A stretch of 64,000 nt of DNA from Calliphora vicina (taxonomy: Eukaryota; Arthropoda; Insecta; Diptera; Calliphoridae). Within the stretch, counting starts at the first letter, position 1. Every line of letters starts with the position of its first letter. Where the stretch lies: contig NC_088781.1 of assembly GCF_958450345.1 (NCBI RefSeq), positions 126,041,916 to 126,105,915 on the forward strand. The letters are read 5' to 3'. A program made the translations under genes and the position numbers. Of this stretch, positions 11,901-22,640 are shown piece after piece. The notes beneath the pieces were generated by a model. That model was not told where the DNA came from. It was given only the letters and a program-made list of their open reading frames with translations, and did not search any database.

Positions 11901-12593
11901 CTTGTCTTGTGCAGGCATTTGTAAGTCATTGTCAAAGCTTTTAGCATAATTAATGTTATTTAATTAAAAATGTTTATTTCAGGACAAACTACAAATCACC
12001 TACAATCAAGATCTTTTAAGGAAATGCTTACAAAAGTTCAATGCAAATTATTACAGCAGTTCCTCAACAAATATTTCAAAACCTTTAAAAGAATTTCAAA
12101 ATCTTAAAGATTTCCTCATGTATGTCTCCAAGAGACAGGGTAACTATTTAAAGTTACAGAGGATAATAGGAAAAGCATCGCAAAAACAAATTATAGTGCA
12201 ATTTAAAAAGGTAATTAAAATAAAAAAATTTTCTTTAACATTACAATATTTAATTTATTATTTTCTTAGCAGGACGCTTCTATAACCGATATGGAAATGG
12301 TAACCGTTAGAGTCTCCGATATATTATATTATTGGTCTCAACATAAAAATTTAGAAATTCTTAAAGAAATGGATAAACCCTATCAAGATACTAATATTTT
12401 AGGTAAGTAAATGCAAATAAATAAAAAAAGCTTTCAGGATTCATTATTTTATAACTTTTTAGGTAAAATTGCAAATATAATACGACAAGCTCATCAACGT
12501 TCTTCATGTTCATCACGTCGACCACTACCAGAATTTATTTCTATACCACAGTATTATCCCAGTGGTTTTCTAACATTAACAAAACAATGTTAA
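5931..12593 (+). CDS. Unrecognised 890-residue protein, six exons
   Basis: Coding exons 5931-6332, 9076-10770, 11834-11920, 11983-12210, 12273-12402 and 12463-12593 join to 890 residues ending in TAA. Donors are GTGGGT, GTTAGT, GTAAGT, GTAATT and GTAAGT; every acceptor is a plain AG. Introns 1-4 are phase 0, so exons 2, 3 and 4 could each be skipped without a frame change. Exon 2 (565 residues) has an acidic first third (DDLILLAEDIDVEAEELS), a serine-rich basic stretch (STFSSTSSTSSKNSSKSR) and a four-cysteine cluster CLDC-x18-CLKC at residues 559-584. It ends in an alanine/threonine-rich run. Exons 3-6 encode a mostly helical C-terminal region (LYYWSQHKNLEILKEMDK). No signal peptide or membrane segment is evident. 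I do not recognise the family and assign no function. Confidence 0.8.
6955..7555. mobile_element. DINE-1/mini-me-like fragments in intron 1
   Basis: 6957-7010 is a reverse-oriented family end (CTATTCGGGTGTACCGAAT, then TATATACCCTTCAACAAA). About 7110-7555 is a separate forward copy with GTATATATATTCTGAATC, then CACAAATGGTTGAGATATG, then TGGATTACTAAGTCATTAAC and GACGTATATAA. The forward copy runs straight into the 31-bp satellite array without a recognisable 3' end, so the satellite may have grown from, or within, this element. Confidence 0.65.
7556..8995. repeat. 31-bp satellite array, intron 1
   Basis: About 46 tandem units of roughly 31 bp. Each unit has a palindromic core TTTTCTATAGAAAA, then CACTGATCGACACAATA. 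Units vary by point changes and small indels. A higher-order duplication is visible: the block from about 8060 to 8520 is repeated at about 8522 to 8980, offset about 462 bp (15 units), including shared odd variants such as GACAACACTGATCAATAC and the run of ACTGATTGACTAATTTATTT. Open reading frames across it are by-products of the repeat. Confidence 0.9.
10850..11755. repeat. 31-bp satellite array, intron 2 (variant)
   Basis: Tandem units of about 31 bp with the same CTATAGAAAA core as the intron 1 array, but the rest of the unit reads ACTGTTATACACAACTTTTT. The array begins within about 80 bp of the exon 2 donor and stops about 80 bp before the exon 3 acceptor. It contains variant units with CTCGTTCTATAG and others with CTACAGAAAA. 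It is a second subfamily of the same satellite. Confidence 0.88.
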
Positions 12594-13140
12594 ACACATA
12601 CACACACACGATTTATAAAATACATGCAAGCAAATTATAATTATAATATACAATACAATACTAGTAGTAAATAGTACAGCTTAGGAATCTTCATTATATT
12701 TATAAAATTTATATAAAAAAACCAACAACAAAAAAATCAAGTAAAAACAAATAACGAATCAAACACACTTTGTAGCACAATTTCAATATGTGTGATTATT
12801 TAAATAAAGTGTTGTAACAACATTGGTAACAATTTAAAATATTACAAAAAAAAACATACAACAGCTCTGGCTGCAGTTAATAAATATTAACAAAGAATAA
12901 TAAACGAAAAACAAAGAAATACAACAACTTTTTTGTATAACACTTTTTTCGGATGCTGGTGTAATCGTTTGATATCCTTATATCATCTTGGAAAAAGTAT
13001 TAGTTACTGTGTATCAACCTATGTCCTTCGATATATAAAACATATTAGTTTACAATTATGAAATTAATTTCTTTCTTTAACAATAAAAAGTACTAACTAT
13101 GTATTAAAATACAAAATTTTTAGGATAAAAAAAATAAAAA
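12594..13140 (+). other. 3' UTR and downstream flank
   Basis: Follows the stop of the six-exon gene. AATAAA at 12803-12808 followed by GTGTTGTAAC is the best polyadenylation signal; a weaker AATAATAAAC lies near 12895. Repetitive CAAC/CACA runs near 12598-12610 are short simple repeats. No gene is seen. Confidence 0.55.
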
Positions 13141-13460
13141 ATGAGTCTAGCATAATAAATCAATCAAGCGACATAATGGTCAAAAGTGCAAAGTAAGTAT
13201 GTAGAGAAATAATTTAATATGCGAACTTTAATTTATTGAATTTGTTTTGTAGGCCGCTAAAAAAATCCAATAACATATAATGCCTGGAGGTTTCTCTTCA
13301 TTAAACGAATAAAAACAACGAATGAAATTGCTGGGTAAGTTGTTTAAATTAATTAGATTTGTTTGTTATTTCAGAATTGTGATTAAAATTAAATCGTTAA
13401 AGTGAAACCCCAAACAACTGGCCAGTAAAATGAAATAAAAAGAAAAAATAAAGTCAGTCT
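13141..13460 (+). other. Possible short spliced transcript
   Basis: Two intron-like segments with strong signals: GTAAGT at 13193 to TTTGTTTTGTAG at 13252, and GGTAAGTTGT near 13334 to GTTATTTCAG near 13374. An AATAAAG signal lies near 13448. Joining across the first gives a 14-codon reading frame starting at ATG 13176 and ending at TAA 13280. The second segment is only about 40 nt, short for a fly intron. It could be a noncoding RNA, a microprotein transcript, or chance signals. Confidence 0.25.
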
Positions 13461-13521
13461 ATTATTAATAGAATATTGTGTTAATCTCAATGAAATTATG
13501 AGATTTCAATAGCAATCTACA

Positions 13522-13819
13522 GGCCTGTCACTGAATTCCATTCCGATCGAAAGTGGAATTAATTCCATTTTCTGCTTCTCCAGAAAAAATAAAACGAAAA
13601 TATCTTTCGGAATGAAACCACTTTCAGTTTTCAAAGTGGAATTGATATTTCTTTGTAATTATTTGTTTTCTAAAAATTTTAATCAGTTTCTGTAGCAAAA
13701 ACTTCAAATTGAAATCAGAAATAAATATTTTTGGAATTAATAAATTACGCGGAATCTGAAGAAGCTAAAATGCAATCGATCGGAATTGAAACCATTCCGA
13801 ACAAAATATGTGACAGGTC
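13522..13819. mobile_element. Approx. 300-bp MITE
   Basis: Ends read GGCCTGTCAC on the left and GTGACAGGTC on the right, nine of ten bases inverted. Subterminal blocks are inverted too: TTCCATTCCGATCG against CGATCGGAATTG...CCATTCC, and AAAGTGGAATT occurs in both orientations. The interior is noncoding. A shorter relic of the same family is at 53098-53165 (AAAGTGGAATTAATTC). No clear target duplication. Confidence 0.6.
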
Positions 13820-13871
13820 TGCTAGTTTATTTTATAGATTTGTATTTGAATTCGAAATCACATTCGAACTA

Positions 13872-14035
13872 GGGGCCTGTATTATCACATTCGTGATCGA
13901 ATGAGCTATCGTATCGCAAAATGATTTCGATATCAAAATTATAATAAAATGCACTAAATTTCTTGCTCGATATCGATACCGAATAAGAAAATTATGATCA
14001 GTTTTACTCGATATCGAATGCGGTAATTCGGCCTC
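13872..14035. mobile_element. MITE, copy 1 of the GGGGCC family
   Basis: Ends are related to GGGGCCGAATTACCGCA: the right end CGGTAATTCGGCCTC is well kept, the left end GGGGCCTGTATTATCACA has diverged. The body shares GTGATCGAATGA, CTATCGTATCG, TTTCGATATC and CTCGATATCGA with the better copy at 37509-37680. It is 164 bp and noncoding. Confidence 0.75.
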
Positions 14036-14721
14036 AGATCTTATGTTATATGTGAATAGTAAATGTTTTAAACTAATTTCTTTGTTTTAAAAAATACAAA
14101 TACTTTGGTGGTTTTTTATACCGAAACTAATCGAAGCCTATCTGGCAGTTAAGAAATCATTCATGAAAATGAAGGAAATTCATCACACTCTTAAATCGAT
14201 CGAGAGAATTTATATACGAAATGTTATACTAATTCGATTTTTTCACCTATTTTGGATTTATATCTGTATTACTAATGGTGTTTTCTTTTCTGACACAAAA
14301 TGTTGCCTATATATTTTGTACCATTTATTAAATGTTAACCATACCCTCATAATGTGTTGCACAGTCGATATAGCTCCTCTAACTGTTAGTTTTCAAATAG
14401 ATTTTGATCACATATTATTACAATTACGAACAGAAAAATCCATTCGCCAAAATGTGCCCACAATTTATACAGAAATCCTCTTTTATAACCTACTTTAAAC
14501 TAAAAACACAAAATTATTAATTTCACTTTAAAAAATGCTTCCTCTTTTTATTACAATATTTTTTTTAATAGATTTATATATTTTTTGTTAGATATAAAAA
14601 CAAAATTATCTTAATTTAAGAATTGATTTATTTCGAAATTTGAAATAAATTGTCCTGCTAAATGAAATGATACTCTTTTTTAAATACAACATAATTTTAA
14701 CAAAGTGTCTGTACCTGTACC
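14036..14721 (-). other. Cyclin K 3' UTR side and intergenic gap
   Basis: Lies between the convergent six-exon gene and cyclin K. On the minus strand an AATAAA lies near 14628-14650, about 80-90 bp past the cyclin K stop, and is the likely polyadenylation signal. A 111-codon plus-strand reading frame (14163-14498) has no recognised domain and no splice context. Confidence 0.5.
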
Positions 14722-16200
14722 TTAATAACGTTGTCTGCCACCACCAGAATAGCTGCCTGGCGGTGGAGGTTGATAGTAGCCACCTCGACTGGAGGCGGGT
14801 GGATTATTGTCAACACCAGGTGGAGGCGGTGGTGGAGCACTACCACCCAGTGAAACACCCGGAGGCATTGGCGGTGGCGCACTGGCATAATGAGAGGGGC
14901 CGCCGTAGGGTGGCAATGAGCCATAGGCCATCATAGGTGGTGGCGGTAGTGGAGGTGGTATAACAGCTGGACCAGAATTAGTACCGGCCACTGTGGGTAT
15001 ATAGCCGCCGCCTGGTGGTGGTGGAGGTGCTACTGGTTGATACATTGCATGCAAAGGATGGCTGGCCATGGCTTGTGGTGCCGAGTACATATGATGGGCC
15101 GAGTGGTGGTGAGCGGCGGCATGATGATAACTGGCCGCCGCCGTTGCACCATGCGTTGAGGGTGGATGTTCTATGGGCGTGGGTGCCGGTACTGTGGTGG
15201 CAGTAGCCGGACCTGACGAAATAGTCTTTATACTTTGTATATTATTAAGCTCATTAGCGGCAGCTATTATGATATTAGAATTTGTTGAAGTATTCTTTGT
15301 TTTAGCAGCCGGCGATCCAGAATGATTTGCAATTGGCAATGATTTCATGGGCGTTGGACTGTCGGCCCTACTTGGTGGTTTCTGAGGTGGACTATTGCTT
15401 TCGATATTATCTTTGGAATTTGTTTGATATAAATCTAAGACCTGATGGCAAATGTCTTCTAAAATGTCCATAGTAACATCGGATACAAACATATCCCACC
15501 AACGCGTATGTTGGGGCTGTCTGCCCACCCAATCGACCACCGTAAACTTGCTGAGTTTAGAGGCTAAATAAATTAGGGCCACAGCTATGATTTCCGGTTC
15601 CCATTGTAAACACACCACAGTGCTTAGGGAATCATTGACGAAATTCCAAGCCATTTGTACCATTTTCTGTAGTTTCTGTTGATCACCCTTGAAACATTTG
15701 GCATAACGCAGCAGAAAGGAGTAGGGATGTTCCACTTGTAAATCAAATTTAATGGTTTGTAAGAGTATGCGTTCCAAAGTAATGACTTCCTGCATAATAA
15801 TACAATTTGTTATTCCTTGAAAAGTATGTTATATATACCTACTTACCTCCTTTGGCTCTTTGCCAAACGAATAGAAATGATTATCCGTCAGCAATTGTCT
15901 GGCTATCATTATTATATCACGACATTTCTTTGGTGTCTCCTCCACTTTACCCGCCAGCAGCAGGCAACAACATGCTGTCACATAACGCGGAAAATGTTTG
16001 AACGATTGAAACATATAGAATCTATGGAAATAAACCACACCCGTAGCCATGGTATTGTGACCCAAACCCATCTGTGTGCCACAGGTCATTATGAAGCGAG
16101 CGCCCTCCTTGCGATAGCGACGCTCCGTGTCCAATGGTATGCCATCACGCACTGACGGTGTATCACGTAATTCATTTTTATCATAATACCAACAGGGCAT
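14722..16200 (-). CDS. CycK: Cyclin K
   Basis: Two exons, 16200-15847 and 15789-14722, with a 57-nt phase 0 intron (GTAAGT to ATGCAG), giving 473 residues. The protein starts MPCWYYDKNEL. It has the first cyclin box with YFHRFYMFQSFKHFPRYV and LAGKVEETPKKCRDI (about residues 55-105), then ERILLQTIKFDLQVEHPYSF and FVNDSLSTVVCLQWEPEIIA in the second box (about 122-235). These match cyclin K closely, more than cyclin T or L. The C-terminal half is low-complexity: histidine/alanine-rich, then runs of proline with glycine, ending GGGRQRY. In animals cyclin K binds CDK12 and CDK13 in the nucleus and supports Ser2 phosphorylation of the RNA polymerase II tail and expression of long genes. It is divergent from the SUN gene. 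Confidence 0.95.
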
Positions 16201-16878
16201 TTTCCAATAAGCACTAATTTTTACGGAAAATGTTCTTGATTTGTTTACAATTGTTGTTTTGTTTTCTTTTGACAGCCACTGCCTTTTTTTATTCGTTTCA
16301 AAATAATCCAATAGCGAAAAGCTTAAATACAAAGTTACACGTTCTTGTTTTGGTGGATTTTTTGTCAGTAAGTATAATAAATTTCTTTATCGAATTTAGA
16401 TTATTTACTAATGGAAGTTTTGTTTAACTTAATTATTTTAATAATAGATTTTATATAATTGTGGAAATTTTATTAATATTCTTATTTTATCTAGTAAAAA
16501 TTGCCGCACAAATAAAATTTTGTGTTTTCTCTTTCGTTTTTTTACTAGGTGTCAAAATAAACTATTGTGAATGAGTGACATTTATAGAGAACATATGTTT
16601 TATTGGTAGGGTTGTATTCCAAGAAAACCGAAACGTGGGAATTAACGGTAATTGTTCGTAATGTTAAAATTAAGGAATTAACGGTAATTGTTCGTAAGGA
16701 TGTTAAAATTAAGGATTTTGGGCTCGATTAGTCAATTAGTTTCATATCTTTAGCCTTTTAAACTTAATAGTTCGAGTTCTTATTTTCATTAATATCCAGA
16801 CATCGGCAGAAATTGTTTTTACAAAATTTGATATTGTAAAATTGTTTAATGCTGCTTATTTGTGTACTATTTTCTTTA
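16201..16878. other. Cyclin K upstream region
   Basis: Probable promoter and 5' UTR of cyclin K near 16201-16330. At 16638-16674 and 16675-16714 a block reading GAATTAACGGTAATTGTTCG then GTTAAAATTAAGGA is directly repeated with a small insertion. No gene is seen. Confidence 0.5.
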
Positions 16879-17295
16879 GGTCGTCTTACAAATGTTGTAT
16901 TTGGATTCATCCGAAAAGAGAAAAGTATTCCATTTCTGTCTCTAACAAATTAAATGTTCTTTTGTTCAAATTGTATACGAGCAGTATGGGTCTTTTAAAT
17001 TAGCAACCAATACCAGCCTCATTTGTCTTCGGCTAACAGTTCGACAACCGCCCAGGGAGTAATTTTTGGGAATTACATTAATTCCCTTGCTATTAAATTA
17101 TCATGTTCTTGAGTTGTTTTACGATTTCTTACATTTACCTTCGGCTAACAGTTCGACAATCGCCCAGGGAGTCATTTTTGGGAATTACTTTAATTCCCTT
17201 GCTTAAATTATCATGTTCTTGATTAGTTTTATGATTTCTTACATTTACCTTTTGTTTTAGTATTTTTTCTTGCAAAAGTTGAAAAGTTTCCATTC
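16879..17295 (-). pseudogene. Tc1-like transposase relic with internal duplication
   Basis: Reverse-oriented relative of 23211-24797. It keeps GTATTTGGATTCATCCGAAA (the FSDESKY region), then GCAACCAATACCAGCCTCAT and CGCCCAGGGAGTAATTTTTG. The segment 17025-17140 is repeated at 17143-17255 (CTTCGGCTAACAGTTCGACA in both). A fragment of terminal repeat, GAAAAGTTTCCATT, is at 17279-17292. Heavily decayed; no open frame. Confidence 0.75.
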
Positions 17296-17469
17296 TTCTG
17301 ACATTTTTTAAATGTATTTTTGTTAGACTTGACTTAAAAATGCTGAAATTTTCTATATTTAAATAGATAGAATCAATCAACCATTGAAAAGGTAAAAGGT
17401 CATGTTTTTGAAAACTGTATAATTTTATTCATCCATAATTTTCATAAAAATATTACTTATCACATCATC

Positions 17470-17740
17470 AAGGCGTATTTAACAAGGTGACAGCAGTGGC
17501 GAATTGAAATAAATACAGGCGAATTCACTTATTTTTTATATATAGAGTTTGACATACGGACGTATGGGCGAATATTTTTTATATATGTAGTTTGACATTT
17601 GTGCGTGCTATTTCTATAATCAGCTGTGCTGCCGATGGCACCTTAATAAATGCACCTTGCACATCATCATTTATGCTTAAAATAGTGGTTACGTTTATTT
17701 CATAAAAGAACAAAGGCGAATTTATATTAATTCGCCTTAA
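17470..17740. mobile_element. Possible MITE with AAGGCGAATT ends
   Basis: Begins AAGGCGTATTTAACAAGG and ends AATTCGCCTT. The motif GGCGAATT appears four or five times within the 270 bp in both orientations. The last 26 bases (17713-17738) form a near-perfect palindrome of AAGGCGAATT arms. Two direct repeats, TTTTTTATATAT(A/G)(A/T)AGTTTGACAT, lie at about 17534 and 17575. It sits just upstream of the SUN gene, so promoter elements are an alternative reading. Confidence 0.4.
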
Positions 17741-17881
17741 AGAGAACTCCGGCTGTTATTGTGAATGACCACAAGAAAATAAAATGTCAGTTAAAAAATT
17801 CATTAATTTGTATGAATTCTTTTCAGAAATCACAAATAAAACTATTTTTAGTTTATTTTAATATCAAATCCGTATTTAAAT

Positions 17882-20800
17882 ATGGAAGTTAATCGCATTT
17901 ATATTTGCTATTTAGTAACCACATTTTTAATAAGCATTTTTGTGTACACTCTGGTCTCCACTAATTTGCAAAATATGAAAAAGTTGGAAAGATTAAGGGA
18001 AGAAGTGGACGATATAGCGGTAAGTTGTTCTTGAAAAATTAACACAGAACTTTTTTAATATCTGAAATCCTTAGCATTTAATGCTTCAAACTCCTTACAA
18101 TGGCAAGGCAGAACCCAAATATTTAACCGATTTAATAGATAATTTTATAAAAAAGCGTTTGGTTGGCATATGGGATGATTTGTATTCTATTAAAAAACAA
18201 CTAAAGTCTCGTGATTGTGCGGCTACTTTAATACAGGCTTCCAAAATTCCACCCGACATGGCTGTGACTAAAATTGAAGAACGTGTGAATTATGCCTCGG
18301 AAGAGTTGGGAGCCAGAATTTTAAGTGTTAAAGCTGAGCCAATTTGTCCCACCAATATTTTAAAGTCTTGGTTGGGTATGGAGTTTAATACTAACCCACC
18401 GGTTTTTATGTTACGCTCTATTATGGAGCCAGGCAGCTGTTTTGGTTTTAGAAATGGCAAGGCTGATGTTACTGTTAAATTGGCTGGGAAGGTAGGACAT
18501 TAATAAACATACATAATCAGCCCAATTATGAAACAAATTCCCCCCCATTTTACCTACTCAATGAGAAAAGGGAAAAAACTCCCGAGGAATTATTTTTCAT
18601 AATTGGGATGAATTGATATTTTTCAAATGTTTTGAATATTTTTTATGTTTAGATTTTAATTGATGAAATTTTAATGCAACACATTACCAAGAGACAATCT
18701 CCCACAGAAGATACTTCATCAGCTCCTAAGGATTTTCAGATGTTTGTAAGTTTACCGAGATAGTTTTTAATTTTATTTTTGTAATAATACCCTTCACCTT
18801 GAGTGGCAAGTTTGTGATGCCGTTTTTAATTTCTACATTTTTCATTTGCGACCCCACAAAATTATATATTCTATATCTCCGGCTCGGTTGTTATTTAAAA
18901 TCGAGAAAATCTCCACAAATGGCTGAGATATAAGGAAAAAACCAGGACAACCTCTATTTTTTACGTATATCTGAATTACTAAGTCATTTATATGGATATC
19001 TAATGATAGATATTTCAAAGTCCATTGCAATAAGTCAAAATCGGGAAAAATATTTTTTAACCCGAGTTTTTTTTTCATCCAAAAAATTTTGTCATAAATT
19101 CTTTTTCCAAAAAAAAATTAAAAATTAATTTAGAAAAAACTTTTTTAAAAAATTAAAAAACTATGTATTTCGAGAAAAAATTAAAAAAAAATACAAGAGA
19201 GCTATATTCGGCTGTGCCGAATCTTATATACCCTTCACCAAATTATACTTCAAAATACAAATTTTAAATATTTTTAGGTAAACTAAATTTATTTTTTTCC
19301 AGTTGTTTTTTTTTAATTTTTTGGAAAAAAATTTTTTTTGAATTATTTTAAAATTTTTTTTTTAAATTTTAAAAAACAATTTTTGTTTTTTTAAATTTAT
19401 TTTTTGGTGAAAAATAAAAATTCGAGTTAAAAAATATTTTTTCCGATTTTGACCCATTGTAGGTCCAACTTACTATGGTCTTATATACGTGGTTGCAAAG
19501 GTATTTAAAAATATCTATCATTAGATATCCATATTGTCTATATTAATGACTTAGTAATCCAGATATAGGTCAAAAATAGCTCAAAAATCTAGGTTGTCCT
19601 GGTTTTTTCCTCATATCTCAGCCATTTGTGGACCGATTATGCTGATTTTAAATAGGAAACTTCTCGAAAGCATGTCCGATAGAACTATTGAAGATTTGGA
19701 TCCCGAAGATATCTGGGGTCTTCAGAAAATTGATTTCAACAGACATACGGACTTGGCTTAATCGACTCCGTTATCTATAAGGATCCAGAATATATATACT
19801 TTATAGGGTCGGAAAATTATAATGTGGAAATTACAAACGGAATGACAATCCATTCTCACGATGGTGAAGGGTATAATAAAATTAAATTTAAAACTTTTTA
19901 AAATATGAACAGCTTATTTTTGTTTTTTTTTAACGTATTTTATCTATCTACAAAGAGTTGAAATCTAAATCAACAGAGTAGTGGCTAAATTCTAATTCAA
20001 CTGCTTAATAATTTGTGAACTTCACTTGCAGTTGATGGGAATTAGATGCCATTCGCAAATATGAACAATCAAAGGTGAACTGGCCTGGTTTTAATTAGTT
20101 CATATTATCGCTGTATCGCCGAAATATTTTGAAATTTTCAATTATTGTAAATTTATCAAATATTGCAAACATTTCAAATACATATGTATGTATGCCAAAA
20201 ATCTGAAATATCGTAAAATTTCAAAATATGTATCGTTTGAAATATTGTAAAATGTTCAAATATTTGGGGTATTCACACGGTCATAATGTCCTAATATATT
20301 ATAATAGTTGTTGTGTTTTAAATAAAAAAAGGATTATTTTATGACAAAACAATAAACTTAGTTCAAATAGTCTTATTAGTTTAGAACTTCTTTGTTTGAA
20401 ACACAACAAAAATTTGATTAAACTATCATAATATATTAGGAAATTATGACTATATGATCAAATAGTAGACCGTGTGAAATACATATAGTAAAATTTTCAA
20501 ATGTCTTTAAAGTTTTCAACATTTTCTCAAATTTCGAACGATTTTGCAATTTCAATTTTCAAATACTTTAAATTTTTCAAATGTCCCAAAATTTCAGAAT
20601 TATCGTAAAATTTTCAAATATTTCTAAATTTGTTCAAATATGTATCGTTGAAATATTGTTAAGTATGTATCAAATATTAAAAATTTTCAATTACCATTAT
20701 CTTATATTTTTGGAAAATTTTAAAATATTGAAAGTTTTCAAAAATCGTAAAAATATTGAAATTTTTTTAAATTTCATTAAATTTTTGTGAAAATTCAAAA

Positions 20801-21651
20801 TATTGTAAAAATTTCAAAAATGCCAAAAATCTGAAATACCGTAATATTTTGCAATATTGGAAAAAGTTCGGAAATATCGTAAAATTTTAAAATATTGAAA
20901 ATTTTTATATATCGCACTTTTTATATATATTGCATTTTTTAAAAAGTTTCATTAAATTTTGAAAATTTAAAATACATAATAGTAATTTTCAAAATTTTGA
21001 GTAATACCCTCTTGTTGATCAAGTGCGATATTGTAAAAATTTCAAATATGAGAATTCGAATTTCTGAAATATCCTAAAATATTCTAATATTGGGAAATGT
21101 TCTCAAATATCGTAAAATTTTCAAATATCATTGAAATATTGTAAAATGTTAAAATATTGCTGAAATAATAAATATCAACAAATTTCTTTCAAATTTTCAA
21201 ATATCGTAAAATTTTCAACATTTTGTAAAATTTTGCTGAAAAATTGTTATATACTGTGCAATTTTTTAAATACAAATTTTCTGAATTATCGTAAAATTTT
21301 CAAATATTGCCAAAAATATCCTATTATTTCCATATTATTTGTAATTTTAGGGTTTACAAAATGAACAAGAATTTCATTTGGGTTCCTTTAAGTTTGATAA
21401 CAATCAACCTCTGCAACATTTCAATGTACGAACAAATGAACGATTTCAAAATGTAAGAATTCAATTCGATTCAAATCATGGACATCCCAATTACACTTGT
21501 GTTTATAGGTAAGTTTACTATAGAAATACCAGACAAATATTTATATCGTACAGTATTAATAAATTTATTAATTTATATAACTAAACATTTATCTATTATA
21601 ACTGAAATAAAATTATTTTTTTCTAGAATTGCTGTTTATGGCAAATTATAA
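17882..21651 (+). CDS. SUN-domain inner nuclear membrane protein, short form
   Basis: Exons 17882-18019, 18075-18491, 18653-18745, 21351-21508 and 21627-21651 join to 276 residues. One membrane helix is near the N terminus (about residues 7-28, YICYLVTTFLISIFVYTLV), a short helical stalk follows, and a C-terminal SUN domain covers about residues 126-276. SUN hallmarks are PPVFMLRSIMEPGSCFGFRN (the cysteine is the one that bonds KASH partners in mammalian SUN2), SPTEDTSSAPKDF in the KASH-lid region, and GHPNYTCVYR near the end. SUN proteins sit in the inner nuclear membrane and bind KASH proteins to link nucleus and cytoskeleton. The small size and short stalk resemble sperm-associated SUN proteins such as Drosophila spag4 more than koi, but I cannot decide orthology. 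Intron 3 (2.6 kb) is filled with repeats. Confidence 0.92.
18518..18610. mobile_element. CAGCCCAATTATG MITE in SUN intron 2
   Basis: Starts CAGCCCAATTATGAAACAAA and ends CATAATTGGGATG, its near complement. It is flanked by AAT on both sides (18515-18517 and 18611-18613). The interior has ACTCCCGAGGAATT, shared with copies at 58631-58757, 39037-39132 and 24819-24878. It is 93 bp and noncoding; it ends 42 bp before the exon 3 boundary. Confidence 0.75.
18785..19190 (+). mobile_element. DINE-1/mini-me-like copy, forward
   Basis: Begins TACCCTTCACCTTGAG, then CTACATTTTTCATTTGCGAC, CACAAATGGCTGAGATATA, GATATCTAATGATAGATATT and AAATCGGGAAAAATATTTTT, ending in A/T-rich runs. The (GTCT)n segment and neighbouring sequence are deleted. 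It forms an inverted pair with the next copy. Confidence 0.75.
19193..19874 (-). mobile_element. DINE-1/mini-me-like copy, reverse
   Basis: Starts with the family end in reverse, AGAGCTATATTCGGCTGTGC, and carries the perfect hairpin TTCGGC-TGT-GCCGAA. It ends with GGTGAAGGGTATAA. It keeps most of the body, including GATCCCGAAGATATCTGGGG and ACATACGGACTTGGCTTAA where the tetranucleotide run has shrunk. It is opposed to the copy at 18785-19190. Confidence 0.8.
20105..21345. repeat. Degenerate tandem repeat in SUN intron 3
   Basis: Roughly 22-25 bp units around the motif ATATTGTAAAATTTTCAAAT, very diverged, run through this stretch with a 210-bp MITE inserted at 20271-20480. Units can still be followed in phrases such as AAATATCGTAAAATTTTCAA at 21106 and 21196. 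It is an old minisatellite, with no coding content. Confidence 0.65.
20271..20480. mobile_element. 210-bp MITE with ATTCACACGGTC ends
   Basis: The left end reads ATTCACACGGTCATAATG and the right end reads GACCGTGTGAAAT, inverted. A longer inner inverted pair is GTCATAATGTCCTAATATAT (20279) against ATAATATATTAGGAAATTAT (20429). A further pair is TTGTTGTGTTTTAAA against TTTGAAACACAACAA. Noncoding. Confidence 0.65.
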
Positions 21652-22640
21652 AGAATATATTTATAACATATTTTTTTATTACGAGAAGTTTCAATGTTTT
21701 AATCATCGACTGACTATATTTTTAAATTATCTATTTTATTTACTGTTTTTTTTTAAAAAAAATGTTTTAAATGGAAATATTTATTTATTAATGATTAATA
21801 AGAACTTAAATAAATTTATTTTTCATTATGAACTGAGCATAAACTTATCAGATGGGTACATTTTTCTCTAATTAGGATATTATGCGAACTTAAATCAAGC
21901 AGCTGATTTTAAGTGTTTATTTGCTTTTTGTTCTTAATCCAGTATTTTAGAGAAATATACAGAAAATATGCAGAAGGGAAATAATATTTAGTTTTTTAAC
22001 ATTGGGAGAGAGAGAGAGTGAGAGGCAAATAATTCAGACGAGAAAAATACTGGTTTTTGTTCAATACTTTTTGATCAGGGCTGCCAGAATAGACGACTTT
22101 AGACGATTTTTTTTTTATTTTATTTATTTATTTTCAACAACCTAGGCATATTGGCCATAACCGGTTATAAATTTCCACTTATTTTTTATCTCTGAAATGA
22201 ATTCGTATTTTAGGGACCTGAATCTTACTACTTGAATGGTTTTTCGTGGACTGTTACAATTTTAAAACTTGAAAAGCATTGAATCGAACACCTTTAGTTA
22301 CCTTTCAGATTAAGCATATGAAGAAAAATTTAAAGCTTGATATCTACTGACATAAACGAGGTATCAGAAAATGGATACGAATTTAAAAAAATACATCTAT
22401 TATTATAGGAAAGCGATTTCTAACTCAATTTTTATTACAATCTCGAGTGCGGTAAACCAGTTGCTTCAGTTACTTTATTTAAACTGATGATTATCAACAA
22501 AAAACCGTTGTTTTATTAAGTAACGATTTTTCGACAAACTCATGTGGCAGCCCTCTTCACATTGATGCATCACAGGGATGGAAAATGTAAAATAATATTC
22601 AAATAGTGCGTATTTCAAACTTAGCCCCATTTTTCTTGAG
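21652..22640. other. SUN gene 3' flank
   Basis: AT-rich. AAATAAA near 21808 could serve as the polyadenylation signal. A short GA dinucleotide run lies at about 22005-22022. The rest holds no recognised gene or repeat. Confidence 0.45.

Noticed and set aside
14163..14498. 111-codon plus-strand frame
   Set aside because: No recognised domain, odd composition for a gene (rich in I, L, Y) and no splice or promoter context; kept only as a note in the intergenic entry.
21629..21871. 80-codon frame over the last SUN exon
   Set aside because: The SUN reading frame ends at 21651 in another frame; the remainder is AT-rich downstream sequence.
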